The position numbers were made by a program, and so were the translations under genes. The notes under the pieces are model-generated. The model saw nothing but the letters and a program-made list of their open reading frames with translations. It was not told the DNA's origin and searched no databases. From Eudoraea adriatica DSM 19308 (GTDB lineage Bacteria > Bacteroidota > Bacteroidia > Flavobacteriales > Flavobacteriaceae), in contig NZ_KB907552.1 in the NCBI RefSeq assembly GCF_000382125.1, positions 119,456-183,455 of the forward strand: DNA of 64,000 nt, written 5' to 3'. The stretch's first letter is position 1, and each line of letters begins with the position of its first letter. Positions 1-9,057 of this stretch are shown one piece after another.

Positions 1-188
1 ATTATGAAAATTCTATTTCCATAGACTATTTAAGTCGGCTGAACGAACGATATGAAGCCTGGGCCCATGGTTATGAAAAAGGCAACTTATTGGTTATTGA
101 TGTGGATCAATTGGATTTTGTTGACAATCCGGAACATCTCGGTGAAGTTATAAATAAGATAGACGCCGAAATACATGGACTCTTTTAG
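1..188 (+). CDS. Deoxynucleoside kinase, C-terminal part (5' end outside window)
   Basis: The open frame enters at base 3 and ends with TAG at 188, giving the last 61 residues. The tail (YLSRLNERYEAW, LLVIDVDQLDFVDNPEH) matches the C-terminus of the deoxynucleoside kinases that phosphorylate deoxyribonucleosides in nucleotide salvage. It is clearly related to the tail of the kinase domain at 39015-40154 (YLELINRGYFDYL, SLVIDIADLDFVEN), so the genome has two paralogs. The N-terminal P-loop is not in the window. A strong hairpin follows 12 bases after the stop. Confidence 0.8.
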   Translation, partial: YENSISIDYLSRLNERYEAWAHGYEKGNLLVIDVDQLDFVDNPEHLGEVINKIDAEIHGLF

Positions 189-200
189 AGGTTACCAGCA

Positions 201-235
201 AAAAATCCCCGTGGTTCGCCCGGGGATTTTTTTTT
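201..235. terminator. Bidirectional intrinsic terminator between kinase and hppA
   Basis: An 11-bp stem (201-211 with 221-231) is flanked by A-runs on one side and T-runs on the other. It can terminate both the plus-strand kinase gene ending at 188 and the minus-strand hppA gene ending at 257. Confidence 0.85.
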
Positions 236-256
236 GAAGCTTGGAAATAACAATTA

Positions 257-2647
257 CTATTCCTCCGTAACTTCTTTTACCTGCTTTTCTATGCGGATTT
301 TTGAATTAGAATCGACTTCATCTAATGCTTCTATCTGCTTTTTTACTTCTTCTTCACTGCCTTCAAAAATAAGTTCACGACTATTCTCCGCGCCATTTTC
401 CATAGTGGTTATCGTTACAACGGCTTTTACAAGATCCTTATCGTTCTTTTTCATCTCCACCTGTATCTCTTTCTTGACTTCCACCTTACTATTTGTAGCA
501 TTATACGCAGTTAAGGTATCTGAAGAAATGGCGATACTTGGCGCTATCACCAAGGCTACAACAGACATAAGCTTTAAAAGTATGTTCAATGAAGGCCCAG
601 AGGTATCCTTAAAAGGATCTCCAACGGTATCTCCTACCACAGCTGCTTTATGTGCGTCCGTGCCTTTACCGCCGTCTGCTTCAATCATTTTTTTGGCATT
701 ATCCCATGCGCCACCCGCATTCGATTGAAATATTGCCATAAGCACGCCACAGGTAGTAACCCCGGCTAAAAGTCCTCCGAGCATTTCTGCACCTCCTATA
801 AAGCCAACTGCAACAGGTACAGCAATTGCCAATAATCCCGGCAATACCATTTCTTTAATGGAAGCTTTTGTAGATATATCTACACATTTGTCATATTCCG
901 CAACTCCGTCTGCAGCATCAAATATTTTTCTGTCCTCTGGCGTTGCTTTGGACATATCAGAATCATACTTTCTCATGACTTCCAATGCAGCATGCAATTC
1001 CGGAATATCCCTGAACTGTCTGCGAACTTCTTCGATCATAGCCATAGCGGCCCGGCCCACTGCATTCATAGATAAGGCAGAGAACACAAATGGAAGCATA
1101 CCTCCTACTAATAAACCAGCCATAATATCAGGTCTTGACACGTCTATCGCAGTAACATTAGCTACTTTCATAAAGGCTGCAAACAATGCTAAAGCTGTCA
1201 ATGCAGCAGAGGCAATGGCAAATCCTTTTCCTATTGCTGCTGTAGTATTACCTACGGCATCTAATTTATCTGTACGCTCACGAACCTCTTTGGGCAATTC
1301 AGCCATTTCTGCAATTCCCCCGGCATTATCGGAAATAGGACCGTAAGCATCCACTGCCAATTGAATCCCGGTATTTGCAAGCATTCCAACGGCAGCTATT
1401 GCAATCCCGTATAAACCTGCAAAATGGTGTGAAACCAAAATAGCCCCTGCTATTAAAATAATAGGAACTGCAGTAGACATCATTCCAACACCTAAACCTG
1501 CAATAATATTTGTAGCAGCCCCTGTACTGGATTGCCGCACTATTGAACTAACTGGTTTAGTTCCTGTACCTGTATAGTACTCCGTTATTTTACCAACCCC
1601 AAAACCAGCTATTAAACCGGCTAAGGTAGCCCAGAAAACACCAATTGCCCCAAAAGGCAATCCGTCAATAGTTTCAGGCAACATAGACGTAATTATAAAA
1701 TAGGATGCAATTATCATTAAAAACCCAGATCCGAATTCGCCTAAGTTTAAGGCCTTATGAGGGCTTCCCCCATCCTTTACCTTAACGAAGAAAGTGCCAA
1801 TAATTGACATTACAATACCTACAGCAGCTAATACCAATGGTAAATATACTGCTCCCAGACCACCGAATTCCGGCGTAAAGATAAATGCACCTAAGACCAT
1901 GGTACCTATAATGGAACCAACAAAAGATTCAAATAAATCGGCTCCCATACCTGCAACATCCCCTACATTATCTCCTACATTATCTGCAATAGTTGCGGGA
2001 TTCAACGGGTGATCTTCAGGAATACCTGCTTCAACTTTACCTACTAGATCTGCACCAACATCTGCTGCCTTGGTATATATACCTCCACCAACACGAGCAA
2101 ACAAGGCTATGGATGATGCTCCCAGGGAAAATCCGGAAAGCACATTTAGTACCATAGGAATATTTTCACTACCCGGCCAAATCATTTGGTAAATCATAAA
2201 TAGCCCGCTTAATCCAAGAACACCAAGTCCGACAACACCTAATCCCATTACAGAACCACCTGCAAAAGCTACTTCCAGGGCCTTGCCCAAAGATTGTCTG
2301 GCTGCCTGTGTTGTTCTAACGTTTGCCTTTGTTGCAACACGCATTCCTATAAAGCCGGCTAATGCAGAACAAATGGCACCTACTACAAAGGAAAGTGCAA
2401 CCATTCCATTGGATCCTTCTTCAGAAGCTCCCTTGAAATACAACAAGATAGCTACAGCCACTACAAAAATTGAAAGGATTTTATACTCCGCCTTTAAAAA
2501 AGACATTGCCCCATCTGCAATATTTTTGGCGATTCGTGCCATCTTTGCATCCCCCACCTCTTGCTTGGAAACCCAAATATTTTTTATTAAGACAAAAAGC
2601 AGTGCTAAAACACCAAAAGCAGGTAAAATGTTTACGATTAATTCCAT
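257..2647 (-). CDS. hppA: Membrane-bound K+-dependent pyrophosphatase (H+ or Na+ pump)
   Basis: A 796-residue polytopic protein that couples pyrophosphate hydrolysis to cation export across the inner membrane. The substrate and Mg-binding signature [19 protein letters not shown] lies at residues 222-240. A second acidic cluster ([18 protein letters not shown]) lies near 672-689. The segment [10 protein letters not shown] (466-475) has Ala470 and Gly473 where K+-independent enzymes have Lys and Thr; by established family rules this marks a K+-dependent enzyme. Whether it pumps H+ or Na+ cannot be settled by eye. After the last membrane span (about residue 708) there is a hydrophilic tail of some 85 residues rich in Lys and Glu. 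A possible -7 element (TACTTTTG on the minus strand) lies at 2680-2687. Confidence 0.97.
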   Translation of the reverse strand: MELIVNILPAFGVLALLFVLIKNIWVSKQEVGDAKMARIAKNIADGAMSFLKAEYKILSIFVVAVAILLYFKGASEEGSNGMVALSFVVGAICSALAGFIGMRVATKANVRTTQAARQSLGKALEVAFAGGSVMGLGVVGLGVLGLSGLFMIYQMIWPGSENIPMVLNVLSGFSLGASSIALFARVGGGIYTKAADVGADLVGKVEAGIPEDHPLNPATIADNVGDNVGDVAGMGADLFESFVGSIIGTMVLGAFIFTPEFGGLGAVYLPLVLAAVGIVMSIIGTFFVKVKDGGSPHKALNLGEFGSGFLMIIASYFIITSMLPETIDGLPFGAIGVFWATLAGLIAGFGVGKITEYYTGTGTKPVSSIVRQSSTGAATNIIAGLGVGMMSTAVPIILIAGAILVSHHFAGLYGIAIAAVGMLANTGIQLAVDAYGPISDNAGGIAEMAELPKEVRERTDKLDAVGNTTAAIGKGFAIASAALTALALFAAFMKVANVTAIDVSRPDIMAGLLVGGMLPFVFSALSMNAVGRAAMAMIEEVRRQFRDIPELHAALEVMRKYDSDMSKATPEDRKIFDAADGVAEYDKCVDISTKASIKEMVLPGLLAIAVPVAVGFIGGAEMLGGLLAGVTTCGVLMAIFQSNAGGAWDNAKKMIEADGGKGTDAHKAAVVGDTVGDPFKDTSGPSLNILLKLMSVVALVIAPSIAISSDTLTAYNATNSKVEVKKEIQVEMKKNDKDLVKAVVTITTMENGAENSRELIFEGSEEEVKKQIEALDEVDSNSKIRIEKQVKEVTEE

Positions 2648-2734
2648 ATTAGTTAGTTATTTGCTATTTAAAACGGGTGCAAAAGTAGTAAAATGGATTA
2701 GAATAAAAAAGCTTAAATAGTTTCTATGGAGAAT

Positions 2735-5227
2735 TTAAAAACTAAAACCAAATGTTCCTTTAATACTAAAGGGGCGGGCATCCGGGTTCTCCAAATAATT
2801 ACCTCTGAAATTAAAGTCGATTCTGAAAATCTTGAAGATATTCCCAATACCAAAAGAGTACTCCCAATAAATCTTGTCGGAAGGAGCTATCAGTGGGATA
2901 TTCGTTGGGCTGCTCAGTGCAATATTTTCATCCGTTAAGGTGCCCCATGCTCCCCGTAAACCAACTATCTCCCTTAAATTCCAATTTCGGATGATTGGTA
3001 TCCTTGAAAAAATCCGGCCATTGAAATTATGTTCTAAATGAACAGTGGCATAGGTATCCGTAACAAACTCGTAAAAATTTAAATTTGGAAATGTATTATA
3101 TATGGTCCATAAGGTCTGGTTTCCGGGTATTACACTCAATAGGCCCAGGGGCACAGATCCAAATGTTTTACCAACCTCAACAGTACTTAACAATCTTCCG
3201 AAACCTCCAATCTGCCATGGTTGTGTATACGAAAATTGAATTTTATCAAATTCAAAATCGCTTTGAAAAAACCCTTTTAAGCCCCTTGTATAGTTTAATA
3301 ATAGAGTGCTGTAATTGTCATTTACGTTTCTTCTTTCCACCCCGTTACCAATAGTTTTTTTACCAGGTGTAAACAAGAGTATTGTATTTAGTTCAAACTG
3401 TTTAATCTCAGAAGATATACCTGTAGGAGAAGCAGGATCAATATAATCCAGACTAAATGCATCGGGCAATGCCGAGCTTAAAGTGCGATAGGAACTCCCG
3501 AAACGAATCCTGAAATTGGTTATAGGCTCAATATCTGTGTTGAATGTCGTAAGGTTAATATTGGTAAGCCTGTCATTAGCTCCAACCGTAAAAATTGCTG
3601 AAGAGGCCACGCTTCTGCCTAGCACATCAGTAGTTTGAGTGAGGTTAATACCCAATTGCTCTATATCTCTTCGGTTACCTCCGGATAGTATCAGTCTCGT
3701 TTTTTTATCCAAAAGCCATTTGCCTGAAATACCGTGCTTAAATTTTTCATCTTTAAACCCATATGCCAAATACCCCTCGATTCGCCAGGGATCATTTTGC
3801 CCAAAATACGTTCGGGCCCCTCCTCTTAATCTAATTCCTTCGGCTTCATTATACCCAAAACCACTGTAGATACTTCCCAAGTCTATATTCCATCTATCAA
3901 TTTCTATATAACCAGATGCCAAAATGCTTGCAATATCATAGGCCGTATTAAAACGTGGTACCGTCTTGAGTGTATCCAAAAGATCATATATTCCCTGTTC
4001 ATCCTTATTAAGGGATTCCAATCTGTTATTTTTCCAAAATATGCTGTCGCGTTGAAACGTAATAGGGTTAAAAGGATCCGTTTTATTTTTATAGAACTGC
4101 CCGGGTTTTTCTATATTAAAACTATAGTTATCGTAAACAGTTGTCCTTTTTCCATAGACTCCCTTGGATTCTTCTTTTTTAAAGAGGCTAAAATCACTCA
4201 GCATATAGTCTCTTTTTAATAAAAAAACAGAATCGTTGAGTACTTCGTATTCCTGTTCTATATAAATTTCCTTAACCCAATTTATATTGGCACTTTTTGT
4301 AACCTCCAGATTAATTTTTTTAATGGCAAAAGTTGAATCGTTAACCCAAAAATCTCCTTTAAATGTCAGTTCATTTTTTCTCCTGGGATAATATATAATA
4401 TGGTAGCACCATTTGCTGTCTATATATGCACTGTCTGAAAGCACATAATTATAAGCATCAATACCAGCTTCAGAAACCGGACTGGGAAAACTCTTATCGA
4501 AAAACTTTAAATACCTATCATAAATATCATATTCCGAATAAAGATCCTTAACAAAGCCAATAATTGCCTGATTATTACTAAAGCCTGAATTTTTATTCCC
4601 TAAAACATCCTCTTTGGTCTGGCCTAAATTGTTATCTCCATATACTTTACTTGAGGTTTCATTTAGAAATATTGGCAAATAAGTTTTTCCTGTAATTCTG
4701 GACGTATCAAGATCCTGAAATACAAATTCCATTCCTTTAAAAAGCTTACTCTTCATCATGGAACTATCTATTGAATTTAGGTCAAATTCTACCTTTTCAT
4801 ATTTATCATATTGATACTGCTCAAACATATAAAGGCCATTGATTTTCTTTTTTGCCCATATTTTTTTCAGGATTTCTATTGCCGGATTATTCTTTTTAGA
4901 TTGTTTCCCCATATACACAATAACCTCATCTAACTGTTCCCCTTCCTGCAAAACAACCTTGAGATTGTAGTTTACCCGTTGTGCTAACTTTAATTCTTCT
5001 GTTTTATAGCCAATGAATGATATGAGCAGAGCGTCGTATTTTATTGAAGATTCCAAATAGAATAACCCATCTTCATTGGTAATAGCACCCTCTGTAGAAC
5101 CTTTAAAAACAACGTTGGCAAATGCTACAGGATCTCCTTCCCCGTCTACTACAATCCCGCCGGCTTTAGTCTGAGAAAAGACAAATACGGGCGTTAACAA
5201 AAGAAAGAATAACAGGAATCTTTTCAT
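2735..5227 (-). CDS. DUF5686 outer-membrane protein with CarboxypepD_reg-like domain
   Basis: I start this at 5227 (MKRFLLFFLLLTPVFVFSQ), a clean signal peptide; an in-frame ATG 15 codons upstream would bury it. The mature protein opens with a carboxypeptidase-regulatory-like beta-sandwich (about residues 20-95: GGIVVDGEGDPVAFANVVFK), as in SusC/TonB-linked proteins. Then follows a long region typical of DUF5686, ending in alternating beta-strand sequence and a terminal Phe (GTFGFSF), the usual end of an outer-membrane barrel. The family is widespread in Bacteroidetes; its function is unknown, and no TonB plug domain is evident. It stands alone between hppA and pdhB. Confidence 0.88.
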   Translation of the reverse strand: MKRFLLFFLLLTPVFVFSQTKAGGIVVDGEGDPVAFANVVFKGSTEGAITNEDGLFYLESSIKYDALLISFIGYKTEELKLAQRVNYNLKVVLQEGEQLDEVIVYMGKQSKKNNPAIEILKKIWAKKKINGLYMFEQYQYDKYEKVEFDLNSIDSSMMKSKLFKGMEFVFQDLDTSRITGKTYLPIFLNETSSKVYGDNNLGQTKEDVLGNKNSGFSNNQAIIGFVKDLYSEYDIYDRYLKFFDKSFPSPVSEAGIDAYNYVLSDSAYIDSKWCYHIIYYPRRKNELTFKGDFWVNDSTFAIKKINLEVTKSANINWVKEIYIEQEYEVLNDSVFLLKRDYMLSDFSLFKKEESKGVYGKRTTVYDNYSFNIEKPGQFYKNKTDPFNPITFQRDSIFWKNNRLESLNKDEQGIYDLLDTLKTVPRFNTAYDIASILASGYIEIDRWNIDLGSIYSGFGYNEAEGIRLRGGARTYFGQNDPWRIEGYLAYGFKDEKFKHGISGKWLLDKKTRLILSGGNRRDIEQLGINLTQTTDVLGRSVASSAIFTVGANDRLTNINLTTFNTDIEPITNFRIRFGSSYRTLSSALPDAFSLDYIDPASPTGISSEIKQFELNTILLFTPGKKTIGNGVERRNVNDNYSTLLLNYTRGLKGFFQSDFEFDKIQFSYTQPWQIGGFGRLLSTVEVGKTFGSVPLGLLSVIPGNQTLWTIYNTFPNLNFYEFVTDTYATVHLEHNFNGRIFSRIPIIRNWNLREIVGLRGAWGTLTDENIALSSPTNIPLIAPSDKIYWEYSFGIGNIFKIFRIDFNFRGNYLENPDARPFSIKGTFGFSF

Positions 5228-5322
5228 CAGAATTGAATATTGCAATTCTCGATCCAAAGTAATCGAATACACAAAATTTGCAGCTATGGTTTAGGGTAAA
5301 TTGACTTCGAATAGAGTTCCTT

Positions 5323-5360
5323 TAATAAAAAAGCTTCGCCAAACCTTGGTCGACGAAGCT
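5323..5360 (-). terminator. Terminator downstream of pdhB
   Basis: On the minus strand the sequence reads AGCTTCG, a loop, CGAAGCT and a T-run (stem 5332-5338 with 5354-5360). It sits just after the pdhB stop at 5387. Confidence 0.8.
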
Positions 5361-5386
5361 AAGATACCTTTACAAAATCATTTAAC

Positions 5387-6364
5387 TTATTTATATAACA
5401 CTTTCTTAACAGCCTTGATTACATCTTTATAATTCGGTATCCATTCTTCGAGCAATACCGGCGAATATGGTGCAGGTGTATCTGCGGTGTTTATCTTTAC
5501 AACAGGAGCGTCCAAATAATCAAAAGCTTCTGATTGAACCAAATAAGTTATCTCGGTTGCAACGTTTCCAAAGGGCCATGCCTCCTCAAGTATAACCAAC
5601 CTGTTTGTTTTCTTAACCGATTTTAATATCTCTTCACGATCCATGGGCTTTACTGTTCGAAGGTCAATTATTTCGCAACTTATACCTTCTTTTTCCAATT
5701 CATCAGCCGCTTTGTATGCCTCTTTTATAATTTTTCCGAAAGAAACAATAGTGACATCTTTACCTTCCCTTTTAATTTCCGCTACTCCCAGGGGTATAGT
5801 ATATTCTCCCTCGGGTACTTCACCTTTATCCCCGTACATTTGTTCAGACTCCATAAAAATTACCGGGTCATCATCCCGGATTGCAGATTTTAAAAGCCCT
5901 TTGGCATCATTAGGATTCGAGGGCACTACCACTTTTAAACCCGGACAATTGGCGAACCAGCTTTCAAATGCCTGTGAGTGTGTTGCGGCTAACTGCCCTG
6001 CTGAACCTGTAGGTCCGCGAAAGACAATTGGACAATTAAACTGCCCCCCGGACATCTGTCTGATTTTTGCCGCGTTATTTATAATCTGGTCTATCCCTAC
6101 AAGTGCAAAATTGAAGGTCATAAATTCTATTATAGGCCTGTTTCCGTTCATTGCAGACCCTACACCTATTCCTGAAAAACCCAATTCAGAAATTGGCGTG
6201 TCCAGAACACGCTCCGGACCAAATTCATCTAACATTCCTTTTGATGCCTTATAGGCCCCATTATATTCTGCGACTTCTTCACCCATTAAATAAATAGATT
6301 CATCTCTCCGCATTTCTTCTGTCATTGCCTCAGCAATAGCTTGCCTAAATTGTATAGTCTTCAT
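5387..6364 (-). CDS. pdhB: Pyruvate dehydrogenase E1 component, beta subunit
   Basis: A 325-residue protein of normal length. It starts MKTIQFRQAIAEAMTEEM and carries the family's E1-beta landmarks: GEEVAEYNGAYKASKGM (thiamine-diphosphate activating Glu region), DTPISELGFSGIGVGSAMNG, and the C-terminal transketolase domain with ILEEAWPFGNVATEI. With an alpha subunit it decarboxylates pyruvate (or a branched 2-oxoacid) and passes the acyl group to the E2 lipoyl domain. The alpha subunit is not adjacent, so the alternative 2-oxoisovalerate E1-beta cannot be fully excluded, but sequence flavour favours pyruvate. It is transcribed divergently from etfB across the palindrome at 6467-6490. Confidence 0.92.
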   Translation of the reverse strand: MKTIQFRQAIAEAMTEEMRRDESIYLMGEEVAEYNGAYKASKGMLDEFGPERVLDTPISELGFSGIGVGSAMNGNRPIIEFMTFNFALVGIDQIINNAAKIRQMSGGQFNCPIVFRGPTGSAGQLAATHSQAFESWFANCPGLKVVVPSNPNDAKGLLKSAIRDDDPVIFMESEQMYGDKGEVPEGEYTIPLGVAEIKREGKDVTIVSFGKIIKEAYKAADELEKEGISCEIIDLRTVKPMDREEILKSVKKTNRLVILEEAWPFGNVATEITYLVQSEAFDYLDAPVVKINTADTPAPYSPVLLEEWIPNYKDVIKAVKKVLYK

Positions 6365-6466
6365 CTAATTGTGGTCCCCTTTTTAAATAATTCACTTTAA
6401 AATGCCAACAAAAATAGGAAAATATCTACCAATTAGCGCTTCCGGCGAATTAAAAAAAGATACAAA

Positions 6467-6490
6467 ATTTACTATGCATGCATAGTAAAT
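6467..6490. promoter_or_regulatory. Perfect 24-bp palindrome, candidate operator for etfBA (and pdhB)
   Basis: The two 12-base halves (ATTTACTATGCA and its exact reverse complement) meet without a spacer. The palindrome ends 15 bases before the etfB -7 element, exactly where the -33 box should be, and no TTG box is visible there. A dimeric regulator (for example of the TetR or MarR type) is the natural reading; which regulator binds is unknown. Confidence 0.65.
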
Positions 6491-6505
6491 TTGAAAATTA
6501 ATAGC

Positions 6506-6513
6506 TATCTTTG
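6506..6513 (+). promoter_or_regulatory. Bacteroidetes -7 element (TATCTTTG) of etfB
   Basis: TATCTTTG fits the TAnnTTTG consensus, 37 bases before the etfB start codon. The -33 region is occupied by the palindrome instead of a TTG box. Confidence 0.6.
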
Positions 6514-6549
6514 CTGCTACTTTTTGAATGCACAAAACGCAAGATAGGC

Positions 6550-7296
6550 ATGAAAATATTAGTTTGTATCAGTAACGTACCGGACACTACTTCGAAAATC
6601 AATTTTACTGAAGGAGATACAAAATTTGACACCAATGGTGTGCAATTTGTAATTAACCCCAATGATGAATTTGGTCTGACCCGTGCCATGTGGTTTAAGG
6701 AAAAACAGGGGGCAACTATTCATGTGGCGACTGTTGGGGGCCCTGGCGTTGAACCAACAATGAGAAAAGCCCTTGCCATTGGCGCAGATGAGGCTATTCG
6801 AATAAATGCAGAACCAACAGATGGACTTTTTGTTGCTCAGCAACTTACCGAAATTATTAAGACTGGTGGCTATGACCTTATCATAGCCGGCAGAGAATCA
6901 ATAGACTATAATGGAGGTATGGTTCCCGGCATGATGTCCGCCATGTTAAATTATAATTTTATAAATACATGTATTGGACTGGAAATTGAAGGCAATTCTG
7001 CTACAGCCGTACGTGAAATTGATGGTGGGAAGGAAAAACTCTCCGCGGAGCTCCCCCTAATTATAGGCGGTCAAAAAGGCCTGGTAGAAGAAAGTGATCT
7101 CCGTATTCCGAATATGAGAGGCATTATGATGGCCAGGCAGAAAAAACTAAATGTACTGGAACCCATTGATGCCAGTTTTGGAACCGAAGACATTAAATTT
7201 GAAAAACCAGCGACCAAAGGCGCTGTAAAATTGGTAGAATCAGATAATATTTCAGAATTAATAGACCTGTTGCATAATGAAGCCAAGGTCATCTAA
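6550..7296 (+). CDS. etfB: Electron transfer flavoprotein, beta subunit
   Basis: A 248-residue protein starting MKILVCISNVPDTTSKINF at 6550; the longer frame from 6511 would overlap the promoter. The N-terminal motif, the nucleotide-binding stretch with AGRESIDYNGGMVPGMM, and the signature GGQKGLVEESDLRIPNMRGIM near the C-terminus are those of EtfB. With EtfA it forms a soluble FAD/AMP heterodimer that carries electrons from acyl-CoA and other dehydrogenases to ETF:quinone oxidoreductase. It is followed by etfA 59 bases downstream on the same strand, with a hairpin between them. Confidence 0.95.
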   Translation: MKILVCISNVPDTTSKINFTEGDTKFDTNGVQFVINPNDEFGLTRAMWFKEKQGATIHVATVGGPGVEPTMRKALAIGADEAIRINAEPTDGLFVAQQLTEIIKTGGYDLIIAGRESIDYNGGMVPGMMSAMLNYNFINTCIGLEIEGNSATAVREIDGGKEKLSAELPLIIGGQKGLVEESDLRIPNMRGIMMARQKKLNVLEPIDASFGTEDIKFEKPATKGAVKLVESDNISELIDLLHNEAKVI

Positions 7297-7310
7297 TTAT
7301 TAAATCAGGT

Positions 7311-7334
7311 TTCAAAATTTCTTGAAATTTTGAA
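7311..7334 (+). other. Intergenic hairpin between etfB and etfA
   Basis: A perfect 10-bp stem (TTCAAAATTT at 7311-7320 with its complement at 7325-7334) closes a 4-base loop. No T-run follows, so it is more likely an RNA-processing or stability element than a terminator. Confidence 0.5.
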
Positions 7335-7355
7335 ATTAATCTTTAAAAGCACAAT

Positions 7356-8324
7356 ATGTCAGTTCTTGTTTATACAGAGTCCGATAACGGTAAATTTAAA
7401 AAAAATGCCCTGGAGGCTGCCTCCTACGCGCATAAGTTAGCTGAACAATTAGGCACTTCAGTAACTGCAATAACAATTAATATGGCAGATTCCGAAGTAA
7501 TCGGAACTTACGGAGTTTCAAAAATTTTGAAAGTTACCAATGATAAACTTTCCATTTTTAATGCGAAGGCTTACGCAACAACTATAGCACAGGCCGCACA
7601 AAATGAAGGAGCCAGCACCATTGTCGTTAGTTCCAGCACAGACACAAAGTATATGGCTGCTATCCTCGCCGGAATACTAAATGCAGGATATTGCACGAAT
7701 GTTGTTGCTCCACCTCTAAGCACCAATCCTTTGGTTGTAAAAAGAACGGCTTTTAGCAATAAGGGATTTGCACATACAAAGTATAAAACTGCTACCAATA
7801 TTATAGGAGTATCGAATAATGCCTACGGAATATTCGAAAACAAGCTTAGCCCACAGTTAGAAGACTTTGAACCCAGCTTAACTGATGCCGATTTCTCTGT
7901 TCAATCATTGAATATTGACAAAGTGGTTGGAAAGGCAACCATAGCGGATGCAGATATAGTCGTATCTGGCGGAAGAGGATTGAAGGGTCCCGAAAATTGG
8001 GGTATGATTGAAGAATTGGCAGAAGTTCTCGGAGCAGCCACAGCCTGCTCTAAACCGGTTTCAGACATGGGATGGAGGTCTCATAGTGAACATGTTGGAC
8101 AAACAGGTAAACCTGTTGCAAGCAATCTTTATATTGCAATTGGTATTTCCGGAGCAATTCAACATCTTGCAGGTATTAATGCCTCCAAAGTAAAAGTAGT
8201 GATCAATACAGATCCCGAAGCGCCATTTTTTAAGGCTGCGGATTATGGCATAATTGGGGATGCCTTCGAAGTCGTACCCAAACTCACCGAAAAATTAAAA
8301 GAATTTAAGGCCCAAAACGCTTAA
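7356..8324 (+). CDS. etfA: Electron transfer flavoprotein, alpha subunit
   Basis: A 322-residue protein of normal length. It has an N-terminal nucleotide-fold domain (MSVLVYTESDNGKFKKNALE) and the C-terminal FAD-binding domain with GGRGLKGPENW, SDMGWRSHSEHVGQTGKPV, GISGAIQHLAGI and the closing VINTDPEAPFFKAADYGIIG. It binds FAD and pairs with EtfB. The order etfB-etfA, same strand and short spacing indicate one operon under the palindrome-associated promoter. Confidence 0.96.
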   Translation: MSVLVYTESDNGKFKKNALEAASYAHKLAEQLGTSVTAITINMADSEVIGTYGVSKILKVTNDKLSIFNAKAYATTIAQAAQNEGASTIVVSSSTDTKYMAAILAGILNAGYCTNVVAPPLSTNPLVVKRTAFSNKGFAHTKYKTATNIIGVSNNAYGIFENKLSPQLEDFEPSLTDADFSVQSLNIDKVVGKATIADADIVVSGGRGLKGPENWGMIEELAEVLGAATACSKPVSDMGWRSHSEHVGQTGKPVASNLYIAIGISGAIQHLAGINASKVKVVINTDPEAPFFKAADYGIIGDAFEVVPKLTEKLKEFKAQNA

Positions 8325-8347
8325 TTTTTGTTAATTTGTGCCTCTAA

Positions 8348-8390
8348 AGCACTATTTAAATATCTGGAGAACCCTTATTTAAATAGCGCT
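8348..8390. other. AT-rich inverted repeat downstream of etfA
   Basis: An 11-bp perfect stem (CTATTTAAATA at 8352-8362 with 8376-8386) extends outward by 3 more pairs after one mismatch. The loop is 13 bases. The lack of a T-run makes it a weak terminator at best; it may protect the 3' end of the etf message or bind a protein. Confidence 0.4.
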
Positions 8391-8409
8391 GATTGGTATA
8401 CTTATAAAT

Positions 8410-9039
8410 ATGAGTTTAGTAAGGTTAAAAATAAAAGGTATTTCCTATAGTCAGACCCAAAATGGGGCTTATGCCCTTATTTTAAATGAAGTAGATGGCG
8501 ACAGAAAACTACCTATAGTAATTGGAGCATTCGAAGCCCAGTCTATTGCCATTGCTCTGGAAAAAGAAATAAAGCCTCCAAGACCTCTTACTCACGATCT
8601 TTTCAAGAATTTTGCAGACCGGTTCGACATAGTAGTTAAACAGGTTATAATACATAAATTGGTGGATGGCGTCTTTTATTCGAGTATTATTTGTGAACGC
8701 GATAAAATTGAAGAAATAATAGATGCCAGAACGAGTGATGCCATTGCCCTTGCACTTCGGTTTAATGCGCCAATTTTTACTTATAAAACCATTTTAGACA
8801 AAGCTGGTATCTTCCTGAAGTTTTCCTCGAAAGACAAAGAAAAAGCAGAGGGGGACGATAGCATTGTAGTTGATGAAATTTTGCAGGAGGGCGAAACGGT
8901 AGAAATAGATCCCGGCACAGCAACTCCTTACAAGGAATTAAGTCTCGAGGAATTGAACAAGGAATTGGCCAAAGCCGTGGCCAATGAAGACTATGAGAAA
9001 GCTGCGAAACTAAGAGATGAAATATCTAAACGCAATTGA
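8410..9039 (+). CDS. Bifunctional nuclease family protein (DUF151) with UvrB/UvrC motif
   Basis: A 209-residue protein. Residues 1-135 form the bifunctional nuclease (BFN/DUF151) domain, recognised by GAFEAQSIAIALEKE, PRPLTHDLF and DARTSDAIALALRFNAPIF. After an acidic linker, residues 170-205 form a UvrB/UvrC-type helical hairpin (ELNKELAKAVANEDYEKAAK, LRDE). This domain pairing is the usual one in Bacteroidetes. Plant and bacterial BFN homologs have been reported to cleave RNA and DNA; the bacterial role is poorly known. nupC follows 18 bases downstream, suggesting joint transcription. Confidence 0.9.
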   Translation: MSLVRLKIKGISYSQTQNGAYALILNEVDGDRKLPIVIGAFEAQSIAIALEKEIKPPRPLTHDLFKNFADRFDIVVKQVIIHKLVDGVFYSSIICERDKIEEIIDARTSDAIALALRFNAPIFTYKTILDKAGIFLKFSSKDKEKAEGDDSIVVDEILQEGETVEIDPGTATPYKELSLEELNKELAKAVANEDYEKAAKLRDEISKRN

Positions 9040-9057
9040 TAATATACCATCTCGTCT

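Noticed and set aside
234-2720. Plus-strand open frames of 145-164 codons across hppA
   Set aside because: They are antisense shadows of a strongly conserved gene, with no family similarity or ribosome site.
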